Source: Actinomycetota bacterium
GTDB lineage: Bacteria; Actinomycetota; Actinomycetes; Acidothermales; Acidothermaceae
Length of the DNA stretch: 6,429 nt
Assembly (NCBI GenBank): GCA_003134755.1
Contig: PLCK01000102.1
Span: forward strand, 426-6,854
Direction: 5' to 3'
Below the pieces are notes generated by a model that was not told where the DNA came from, ran no database searches, and saw nothing but the letters and a program-made list of their open reading frames with translations. Below are positions 1 through 5,097 of this stretch, piece after piece; positions within the stretch are counted from its first letter, which is position 1; every line of letters starts with the position of its first letter. The position numbers were made by a program, and so were the translations under genes.

Positions 1-2
1 AC

Positions 3-374
3 CGCCTGCACCAGCACAACTCGCGCCTCCGTGAACCGGACCGCGCTCTTGCCTATACGCGCACGACCGTTGTCAACCTCTGCCATTCACGGTTGCGGCG
101 GCTCGCGGTCGCACGACGCCCTCATCCGTACCTGATGATCACCGAGAGCGCCCCTCCCGAGTCGGCGGCGGTGCTTCGAGAAGACCAGGCCGCGGTACTC
201 GCTGCGCTGGACCAGCTGCCCGCACGCCAGCGTGAGGTCGTCGTGCTCCGGTACTGGATGGAGCTGCCAGGCGCCGACATAGCCGCAGCGATGGGCATTT
301 CCGTCGGTTCGGTGAAATCGCATACCGCGCGCGCGATGGCTTCACTCGCCCGCCTGCTGAAGGAGACGCCATGA
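3..374 (+). CDS. ECF RNA polymerase sigma factor, SigE-like family (5' end missing)
   Basis: The reading frame is open from the left edge, so the true start lies upstream; 123 residues are visible. The TTG at 93 falls in the middle of a conserved domain and is not a credible start. Residues about 1-33 look like the end of sigma region 2 (AYTRTTVVNLCHSRLRR, the region 2.4 type that reads the -10 element). After a short variable linker, residues about 64-119 form region 4: LDQLPARQREVVVLRYW followed by a helix-turn-helix at about 88-112 (ADIAAAMGISVGSVKSHTARAM) that binds the -35 element. The wording is typical of the actinobacterial SigE family of group 4 sigma factors. The stop codon overlaps the next start as ATGA, so the two genes are translationally coupled. 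That gene encodes a membrane protein that may control this sigma factor. Family assignment is strong; the regulon is unknown. Confidence 0.93.
   Translation, partial: RLHQHNSRLREPDRALAYTRTTVVNLCHSRLRRLAVARRPHPYLMITESAPPESAAVLREDQAAVLAALDQLPARQREVVVLRYWMELPGADIAAAMGISVGSVKSHTARAMASLARLLKETP
360..365 (+). promoter_or_regulatory. Ribosome binding site of the propeller protein gene
   Basis: AAGGAG lies five bases before the ATG at 371, inside the last codons of the sigma factor gene. It supports this start and shows that the downstream gene can also initiate on its own, besides coupling through ATGA. Confidence 0.75.
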
Positions 375-1786
375 CCGTCGACGAGCGGCTACGCGATGCA
401 ATGAACGCCCGAGCAGAACAAATTCGGCCGGACGTCGAGGACGCGCTGCGCCACCAGCAATCGCTGCACCAGGCAGACCGGACGACGGTTCGGCGGCCGC
501 TGGTTGCGGTACTCGCCACGGCTGCCGCAGTGGTCGTGGTCGCGGCGGCCATCCCTGTCGGCTTGTACGAACTGCGCGCACGTCATGGGCACGGCTCAGC
601 ACCCGTCTCGGTGCCGACCGCGGCTAGTCTCCCCAGCACCACGCCGTCCGTCATCAAGACGCCAAGCGCCACCTCGACGCCCACGCCATCCGGGTCGGCG
701 TCAGCCTCCGCAACCATTGCCGGCTCGACCGGCCGTCTCTTCATCCAGGATCTCGAGGGCACGGGCGCGACCTTCTATCTGCAGCAAATGCGCGTGGAGA
801 CCGCGAGCGGCACACCGGTCAGCGCCTACTCGGTCCCGGCGAAGCCTCCGGCGGGTGCGTTCGACGTATCTGTGGACGGGTCGCGTCTCGCCTATCTGGC
901 GCCCGACGGCGTGCACGTCGCGAACGCGAACAACGGCACGGCTGACCATGTCGTTCATGCGCTGCCACACGACGCGTCACGTCCTGACCCTGCCATCAAT
1001 GCGAGTGGAGTGCCGTTCGCCAACTGGGCGCGCGGGGGGCAGATCACCTGGAGCGCCGATGGCTCAAGCCTCGCCGTCGTCTGGCAGGGCTGCCTGTGGA
1101 CCATGGCGAGCGACGGTTCGGCGCTGACCGAGATCGCGCGCAACAGCACCTCGACCCCGGTCGAGGGCGTCGGAGGCGTCGTCAGCGCGACGTGGTCGCC
1201 GTCGTCCAACGAGCTACTGGTCTCCGTCTACGGCAGCGCAAAGTTCTTGAAAGACGCTACCCAGCAGGCGTTTTCGTCCAATACCGGGACGGCATCGGGC
1301 CAAGGGTCGGTTGTCGTCGCGGCCGACCGCCGCAGTTATCGCCCGCTCGCGGGCCAAGCGGGCGCTTGGTCGTGGTCGCCCGACGGGAGTCGGGTCATCG
1401 GGTGGAACGCCGCCGGCACTGCGTTGGTGACACTCGGGCCGGACGGCGCCGAGCACACGATCGCGCAGCTTTCGGTCCCAAGCGCCTATGCGGCATCGCC
1501 GGACGGTACCCGCGTCGCCGACATCAGATCGGACGGCGCCATCGAGATCTGGCGCATCACCGATGGTTCCGCCACCGCCGTGCCGGGGTTCTCCGCTTCT
1601 GATCCAGCGACCGCCCAGCTCCAATGGCTTGACGCGCAGCGTCTGATCGTGTCGACGACGGCTGCCGACCACACCGTCCGGCTCACGGCCCTCGATGTCA
1701 CCGGTGGCAGCAACGTGCTGAACGACCTGCGCACGTCGACGTCCAGTGGCTATCTGGTCGTCGACGTGCGCGTCAGTCACCCTTGA
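371..1786 (+). CDS. Single-pass membrane protein with extracytoplasmic PD40/TolB-like beta-propeller, putative sigma-factor partner
   Basis: The product has 471 residues. A charged N-terminal segment of about 42 residues should be cytoplasmic. One hydrophobic helix spans about 43-66 (PLVAVLATAAAVVVVAAAIP). A Ser/Thr/Pro-rich low-complexity linker runs about 77-118. The remainder has repeated propeller blades with the W/S-x-D/P-D-G-S pattern of PD40/WD40-like TolB repeats near 166, 225, 273, 333, 373 and 417 (for example WSWSPDGSRV, AASPDGTRVAD, ITWSADGSSLAV). The start at 371 is supported by AAGGAG at 360-365 and by the ATGA overlap with the sigma gene. Gene pairing and topology suggest an anti-sigma or sensor role: the short cytoplasmic tail would contact the sigma factor and the propeller would sense something outside. 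No zinc-binding HxxxCxxC anti-sigma motif is present, and the tail is short for a classical anti-sigma domain. The topology and propeller are visible; the anti-sigma role is inferred. The 3' end overlaps a convergent gene remnant. Confidence 0.85.
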   Translation: MTVDERLRDAMNARAEQIRPDVEDALRHQQSLHQADRTTVRRPLVAVLATAAAVVVVAAAIPVGLYELRARHGHGSAPVSVPTAASLPSTTPSVIKTPSATSTPTPSGSASASATIAGSTGRLFIQDLEGTGATFYLQQMRVETASGTPVSAYSVPAKPPAGAFDVSVDGSRLAYLAPDGVHVANANNGTADHVVHALPHDASRPDPAINASGVPFANWARGGQITWSADGSSLAVVWQGCLWTMASDGSALTEIARNSTSTPVEGVGGVVSATWSPSSNELLVSVYGSAKFLKDATQQAFSSNTGTASGQGSVVVAADRRSYRPLAGQAGAWSWSPDGSRVIGWNAAGTALVTLGPDGAEHTIAQLSVPSAYAASPDGTRVADIRSDGAIEIWRITDGSATAVPGFSASDPATAQLQWLDAQRLIVSTTAADHTVRLTALDVTGGSNVLNDLRTSTSSGYLVVDVRVSHP

Positions 1787-1895
1787 CGTTGACGATCTGT
1801 CGCAGGGTATGGCGAACCTCAGCAAGGTCGGCGGCGTCGGCCATCACCTGATCGATGTCCTTGTACGCAGCAGGGATTTCATCGATGAAGGCGTC
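1773..1895 (-). pseudogene. rtcB: C-terminal remnant of an RtcB-family RNA ligase
   Basis: On the minus strand the 40 codons before the TCA (TGA) stop at 1773-1775 encode DAFIDEIPAAYKDIDQVMAD followed by AADLAEVRHTLRQIVNVKGD. This matches, from memory of the family, the extreme C-terminus of the short RtcB class: AYKDID-x-VM, then DL-x-x-x-HTL-x-Q and the final KG. RtcB joins RNA 2',3'-cyclic phosphate (or 3'-phosphate) ends to 5'-OH ends, using GTP and Mn2+. Full-length members are about 400 residues or more, so about nine tenths, including the metal-binding and guanylylated His residues, is absent. Upstream of about 1895 the frame stays open only to a TTG at 1976 and shows no RtcB resemblance; it runs into the marR control region. 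No promoter or ribosome site serves the fragment, so it is probably dead. Its stop end overlaps the convergent propeller gene by 14 bases. Confidence 0.8.
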
Positions 1896-1933
1896 GCATG
1901 GATGGGGTGGCGGACATGAACGTCTCCCCGTGA

Positions 1934-1973
1934 TTATCGTTGGGCGAATCAATGTTGGCTCGGCCAACGATAA
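1934..1973. repeat. 10-bp perfect inverted repeat upstream of marR
   Basis: TTATCGTTGG at 1934-1943 is the exact reverse complement of CCAACGATAA at 1964-1973, with 20 bases between the arms. The right arm overlaps the right half of operator 1, so GTTGG at 1939-1943 and GTTGGC at 1954-1959 could both pair with the same CCAAC. This may be a wider-spaced regulator site or an older duplicated half-site. The repeat is visible; its function is inferred. Confidence 0.6.
1954..1968. promoter_or_regulatory. Putative MarR operator 1 (GTTGGC-TCG-GCCAAC)
   Basis: A perfect 15-bp inverted repeat with 6-bp arms and a 3-base spacer. The same arms recur 26 bases downstream. Short palindromes just before the start codon are the usual binding sites of autoregulating MarR dimers. 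This copy lies upstream of the -35 element. Confidence 0.7.
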
Positions 1974-1979
1974 CACAAC

Positions 1980-1994
1980 GTTGGCAAGGCCAAC
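1980..1994. promoter_or_regulatory. Putative MarR operator 2 (GTTGGC-AAG-GCCAAC)
   Basis: The arms are identical to operator 1 and only the 3-base spacer differs. The centres are 26 bp apart, about two and a half helical turns. It covers the candidate -35 hexamer TTGGCA at 1981-1986, so a bound dimer would block RNA polymerase, which fits autorepression of marR. Confidence 0.72.
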
Positions 1995-2007
1995 AAGTGG
2001 CTACACT
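1981..2007 (+). promoter_or_regulatory. Candidate marR promoter, probably giving a leaderless mRNA
   Basis: TTGGCA at 1981-1986 and TACACT at 2002-2007 resemble -35 and -10 hexamers with a 15-base spacer, slightly short of optimal. The ATG at 2014 starts seven bases after the -10 element, exactly where transcription is expected to begin. No Shine-Dalgarno sequence precedes the ATG. Both facts fit leaderless transcription, which is common in Actinobacteria. Confidence 0.5.
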
Positions 2008-2013
2008 GAGCCC

Positions 2014-2475
2014 ATGGACGCCGAGATCACGCCCGCGCCGACCATGCCGGCGCGGCTCATGGAGATGCCGACCTGGCTGATCAGCCGGACGTACGGGCAC
2101 TCCTACCGGCTACTGACCGAAGGATTCGCCGCCGCGGGCGCGCACGGTTACCACTACCGACTGCTCGCCGCGCTGATGGAATTCGGACCGGCCAGCCAGG
2201 CAACGCTCGGCCGTCGCGCGGGCATTGACCGCAGCGATGTGGTCGCCGCGCTCAACGACCTCGCCTACCGCGGGCTCATCGAGCGTTCCGCCGATCACGA
2301 CGATCGCCGCCGCAACGTCGTCACGATCACACCGGCCGGCGTCGCAGAGTTCCAGAGCCTGGACGCCGTAGTGGTCGGCATTCAGGACACCCTGCTCGCC
2401 CCGCTGTCGACGGCCGAGCGCGGCGAGCTCATGCGGCTACTCACTCGGCTGCTGGAGTACCACTCCCAACACTGA
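2014..2475 (+). CDS. MarR-family transcriptional regulator
   Basis: The 153-residue product has the usual MarR length and layout. N-terminal helices about 18-43 should form the dimer interface. A winged helix-turn-helix covers about 46-104: GPASQATLGRRAGIDRSDVV at 58-77, with the recognition helix around 71-84, and a wing carrying the conserved D-R-R (ADHDDRRRNVVTITPAG, about 93-109). C-terminal helices about 112-149 complete the dimerisation domain. The ATG at 2014 is chosen because the palindromic operators and promoter lie directly in front of it. The frame is open upstream to 1855, but that part crosses the operators and reads as non-protein sequence. ATG at 2044 is an alternative start that would shorten the product by ten residues. 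Such proteins are dimeric repressors released by small ligands or oxidants. No redox cysteine is present (there is no Cys at all), so thiol-based oxidant sensing is unlikely. Likely target: its own gene, possibly the neighbouring cyd operon. Confidence 0.92.
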   Translation: MDAEITPAPTMPARLMEMPTWLISRTYGHSYRLLTEGFAAAGAHGYHYRLLAALMEFGPASQATLGRRAGIDRSDVVAALNDLAYRGLIERSADHDDRRRNVVTITPAGVAEFQSLDAVVVGIQDTLLAPLSTAERGELMRLLTRLLEYHSQH

Positions 2476-2548
2476 GCGCCCAACACTGAGCGCCCAACAC
2501 TGAGCGCCCAACATTGCGCGCCCAACATTGCGCGCCCAACATTGCGCA
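2465..2548. repeat. Six-unit 14-bp tandem repeat array, two subtypes
   Basis: Six head-to-tail 14-bp units with no gaps: three of CCCAACACTGAGCG (2465-2478, 2479-2492, 2493-2506), then two of CCCAACATTGCGCG (2507-2520, 2521-2534) and a last CCCAACATTGCGCA (2535-2548). Copies within each subtype are identical apart from the final base. The first unit contains the last codons and the stop of marR. Because 14 is not a multiple of three, no protein repeat is encoded. The array separates marR from the cyd leader. It may be a product of replication slippage or a regulator-binding cluster. Confidence 0.97.
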
Positions 2549-2573
2549 TTCGACCACGGTCCGCTTAAGAAGG

Positions 2574-2587
2574 GCGCGACGTCGCGC
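2574..2587. repeat. 14-bp perfect palindrome in the cyd leader
   Basis: GCGCGACGTCGCGC reads the same on both strands, and the adjoining GTCGCGCGAC at 2581-2590 is itself a 10-bp palindrome. It has no spacer and no U-rich tail, so it is not a convincing intrinsic terminator. It could be a regulator-binding dyad upstream of cydA. Confidence 0.55.
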
Positions 2588-2593
2588 GACCTT

Positions 2594-2607
2594 GGGACCA
2601 AAGCCCC
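2594..2607. promoter_or_regulatory. Possible DevR/DosR-like box upstream of cydA
   Basis: GGGACCAAAGCCCC resembles the core of the actinobacterial hypoxia regulator site (GGGAC-T-WW-AGTCCC type) but keeps only part of the dyad: the GGG/CCC ends and one inner pair match, the others do not. It lies about 80 bases before the cydA start. Cytochrome bd is an oxygen-limitation enzyme, so hypoxic control would make sense. The match is weak and could be chance. Confidence 0.3.
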
Positions 2608-2670
2608 TTGAGTCGGTATAGCCGAATCATGACCCTGGACGAGGTAACTCGGGCCAGTCGCGCCCGCCTT

Positions 2671-2677
2671 GGAGGGG
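2671..2677 (+). promoter_or_regulatory. Ribosome binding site fixing the cydA start
   Basis: GGAGGGG lies six bases before the ATG at 2684. It decides in favour of this ATG over the in-frame TTG at 2669, because that start would place the ribosome site inside the coding region. Confidence 0.85.
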
Positions 2678-2683
2678 ACGCGT

Positions 2684-4078
2684 ATGAGCTCGCTCGACCT
2701 GGCCCGCTGGCAGTTCGGGATCACGACCGTCTATCACTTCATCTTCGTGCCGCTGACGATCGGCCTCGCATTCTTTGTCGCCGGCATGCAGACCGCGTGG
2801 TATCGGACCCGCAAGCCCGAGTACCTCCGGACGACGCGCTTTTTCGGCAGGCTGTTCCTCATCAACTTCGCGATCGGTGTCGTCACCGGCATCGTCCAGG
2901 AGTTTCAGTTCGGCATGAACTGGTCGGCGTACTCGCGTTTCGTCGGTGACATCTTCGGCGCGCCGCTCGCGATGGAAGGCCTGTTGGCGTTCTTCCTCGA
3001 GTCAACGTTCCTCGGGCTGTGGATTTTCGGCTGGGACCGGCTACCAAAGAAGGTTCACCTCGCCACTATCTGGGCAGCGGCTACCGGCACGCTGATCTCC
3101 GCGTTCTTCATCCTCGCGGCCAACTCGTGGATGCAGCACCCCGTCGGCTTCCATATCGACACGGCCCAGCACCGCGCTGAGCTCACGAGCATCGGTGCCG
3201 TCCTCGCGAACTCCACCCTCTGGGTGACGTTCCCACACACGATCTTCGGCGCGTTTACGACCGCCGGCGTCTTCGTCCTTGCTGTCGCGGCGTTCCACCT
3301 CTACCGCAACCGGGAGACCGAACTGTTCCGTCCGGTCGCGAAAGTCGCGCTGGTCATCACCCTTGTCGCATCGATCGGTGTCGCGGTCTCGGGCGATCTG
3401 CAGGCACGCGTGATGACCAAGCAGCAGCCGATGAAGATGGCCTCGGCCGAGGCGCTGTACGACACCTCCACGTCGGCTTCGTTCTCGCTATTCACGGTCG
3501 GCAGCCTCAACGGCAACCACGAGAAGTGGTCGATCCGAGTACCCGGCCTGCTGTCGTTCATGGCCACCGGCTCGTTCGACGGCAAGGTTGAGGGCATCAA
3601 CGATCAGCAAGCCCAAGAGGTCGCGAAATACGGCCCCGGGAGCTACAAGCCGGTCATCCCAATCGCCTACTGGTCATTCCGGCTCATGATTGGCTTCGGC
3701 GCCCTGGCGGCGTTGCTTTCGGTGCTGGGTCTCTGGCTGTTCCGTCGTCGGCGTACGCCGACGTCGCATTGGTTCTACCGCGCCGCGATGTGGGCAGTCG
3801 TGACACCGTTCCTCGCCAACACGATGGGCTGGATCTTCACCGAGATGGGCCGCCAGCCGTGGGTCGTCTACGGCGTCATGCAGACGCAGACCGCCGTCTC
3901 TGGTGTCGGTGCGAGCAGTGTTGCCTTCTCTCTGGTCGTCTACACGTTGCTGTACGGCGCGCTCGCGGTCGTCAACCTCAGGCTGATGCTCGAGCACATA
4001 CGCAAGGGACCGGAAGAACTGCCCGACGTCGACCTGACCACTGAAGCGCCGGAGCCGGCGCTCTCCTTCTCGTATTAG
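2684..4078 (+). CDS. cydA: Cytochrome bd quinol oxidase subunit I
   Basis: Subunit I of the membrane-bound terminal oxidase that oxidises quinol and reduces O2 to water, generating proton motive force without pumping. The 464-residue product has about nine membrane helices. Compared from memory with E. coli CydA, key residues are kept: His18 (heme b595 ligand, E. coli His19), His185 in FPHT and Met335 in FRLMIG (heme b558 ligands, E. coli His186 and Met393), Glu98 and Glu106 in MEGLLAFFLEST (E. coli Glu99 and Glu107), Lys251 and Glu256 in the quinol loop (E. coli Lys252 and Glu257), and GRQPW at 389-393. The stretch between Glu256 and Met335 is far shorter than in E. coli, so this is the short Q-loop class. 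The TAG stop overlaps the cydB ribosome site. A short, mostly hydrophilic C-terminal tail follows the last helix. Confidence 0.98.
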   Translation: MSSLDLARWQFGITTVYHFIFVPLTIGLAFFVAGMQTAWYRTRKPEYLRTTRFFGRLFLINFAIGVVTGIVQEFQFGMNWSAYSRFVGDIFGAPLAMEGLLAFFLESTFLGLWIFGWDRLPKKVHLATIWAAATGTLISAFFILAANSWMQHPVGFHIDTAQHRAELTSIGAVLANSTLWVTFPHTIFGAFTTAGVFVLAVAAFHLYRNRETELFRPVAKVALVITLVASIGVAVSGDLQARVMTKQQPMKMASAEALYDTSTSASFSLFTVGSLNGNHEKWSIRVPGLLSFMATGSFDGKVEGINDQQAQEVAKYGPGSYKPVIPIAYWSFRLMIGFGALAALLSVLGLWLFRRRRTPTSHWFYRAAMWAVVTPFLANTMGWIFTEMGRQPWVVYGVMQTQTAVSGVGASSVAFSLVVYTLLYGALAVVNLRLMLEHIRKGPEELPDVDLTTEAPEPALSFSY

Positions 4079-4081
4079 GAG
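4077..4081 (+). promoter_or_regulatory. Ribosome binding site of cydB overlapping the cydA stop
   Basis: AGGAG begins within the TAG stop of cydA and sits five bases before the GTG at 4087. It supports GTG as the cydB start and implies coupled translation. The ATG at 4082 is out of frame. Confidence 0.85.
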
Positions 4082-4086
4082 ATGCC

Positions 4087-5097
4087 GTGCACCTGACGAC
4101 CTTCTGGTTCGTGCTTATCGCAGTGCTGTGGATCGGCTATTTTGTTCTGGAAGGCTTCGACTTTGGCGTCGGCGCGCTGCTGCCGGTCATAGGCAAGGAC
4201 GAGACGGACCGCGGCGTCATGCTCCGCACGCTCGGGCCGATCTGGGACGGTAACGAGGTGTGGCTGCTCGTCGCCGGTGGCGCAACCTTCGCGGCGTTCC
4301 CGGAGTGGTACGCCTCGATGTTCTCCGGTTTCTACCTCGCGCTGCTACTGATTCTGGTGGCGCTGATCGTGCGTGGGCTCGCGCTGGAATACCGCAACAA
4401 GAAGGACGACGCGACGTGGCGCAAGCGCTGGGACATCGCCATCACCGCCAGCAGCGCGGCACCAGCGCTGCTCTGGGGGGTGGCGTTCGCCAATATCGTC
4501 CGCGGCGTGCCGCTCGACTCACAGCACCGCTACACCGGCACCCTGCTGACGCTGCTCAACCCCTATTGCTTGCTCGGGGGTCTCGTCACGTTGTCGCTGT
4601 TCACTTTGCACGGTGCGGTCTTCCTCAGCTTGAAGACCGAGGGCGACGTCCGTGACCGGGCCCGCACGCTCTCGCGTCGGCTCGGGCCGGTCGCGGTCGT
4701 GCTCGCCGCGGTGTTCCTCGTCATCACCCAGTGGAAGCACGGTGTCTGGGGCAGCGACCTCACAGCTGCGGGAGCAGCAGTCGCGCTGATCGCCGCTCTC
4801 GTCGCGGTCGAGCTGCGTCGCGAAGGCTGGGCGTTCATCGCAACCGCCCTCACTCTCGCGCTCGCGGTGGTCACACTCTTCGGCGACCTTTGGCCCGACG
4901 TCCTTCCCTCGTCGACCGATAGCGCGTTCAGCCTCACAGTCCACAATGCCTCGTCTTCGTCGTACACGCTCGGGGTAATGACGTGGGTCGCGGTGCTCGC
5001 GACGCCGGTCGTGCTCGCCTACCAGGCCTGGACCTATTGGGTGTTCCGCAAGCGCGTCAGTCGCACTGACATAGGCACCGTCAAGACGACTGCATGA
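4087..5097 (+). CDS. cydB: Cytochrome bd quinol oxidase subunit II
   Basis: Subunit II of the bd oxidase, which forms a heterodimer with CydA and stabilises the heme sites. The 336-residue product is of usual length for the short-Q-loop group and is hydrophobic throughout, with about eight to nine helices. Family motifs are GFDFGVG at 23-29, WDGNEVWL at 53-60 followed by AGGATFAAFP, FSGFYLALLLILVALIVRG, the GVAFANIVRGVP loop, LLNPYCLLGG, and near the C-terminus VLPSSTDSAFSLTVHNASSS followed by TLGVMTWVA. Each has a clear counterpart in E. coli CydB. The start is GTG, preceded by AGGAG. Only eight bases separate it from cydA, and its TGA overlaps the cydD ATG, so cydA-cydB-cydD form one transcription unit. 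Confidence 0.98.
   Translation: MHLTTFWFVLIAVLWIGYFVLEGFDFGVGALLPVIGKDETDRGVMLRTLGPIWDGNEVWLLVAGGATFAAFPEWYASMFSGFYLALLLILVALIVRGLALEYRNKKDDATWRKRWDIAITASSAAPALLWGVAFANIVRGVPLDSQHRYTGTLLTLLNPYCLLGGLVTLSLFTLHGAVFLSLKTEGDVRDRARTLSRRLGPVAVVLAAVFLVITQWKHGVWGSDLTAAGAAVALIAALVAVELRREGWAFIATALTLALAVVTLFGDLWPDVLPSSTDSAFSLTVHNASSSSYTLGVMTWVAVLATPVVLAYQAWTYWVFRKRVSRTDIGTVKTTA
5094..5097 (+). other. ATGA overlap of cydB stop and cydD start
   Basis: The ATG of cydD and the TGA of cydB share four bases, the common sign of terminational reinitiation. It ties the amount of assembly factor to that of the oxidase subunits. Confidence 0.85.

Noticed and set aside
504..1127. Plus-strand open frame of 207 codons
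   Set aside because: It is a shifted-frame shadow of the propeller gene, Arg/Pro/Ser-rich and without domains.
1214..1825. Minus-strand open frame of 203 codons opposite the propeller gene
   Set aside because: It is an antisense shadow with Arg/Gly-rich composition; the plus strand carries clear propeller repeats. The RtcB remnant is in a different minus-strand frame.
1855..2013. Upstream extension of the marR frame to an ATG-like start at 1855
   Set aside because: The extension runs through antisense rtcB sequence and both operators, shows no MarR similarity, and would make the protein about 50 residues longer than the family.
2465..2548. CRISPR array
   Set aside because: The 14-bp units abut each other with no spacers and are far too short for CRISPR repeats.
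2574..2590. Intrinsic terminator for marR
   Set aside because: The palindrome has no loop and no following T-run, and sits 100 bases after the stop.
2669..2683. TTG at 2669 as the cydA start
   Set aside because: The only good ribosome site, GGAGGGG at 2671-2677, would lie inside the gene; the ATG at 2684 has ideal spacing, and the His ligand then falls at residue 18, close to E. coli His19.
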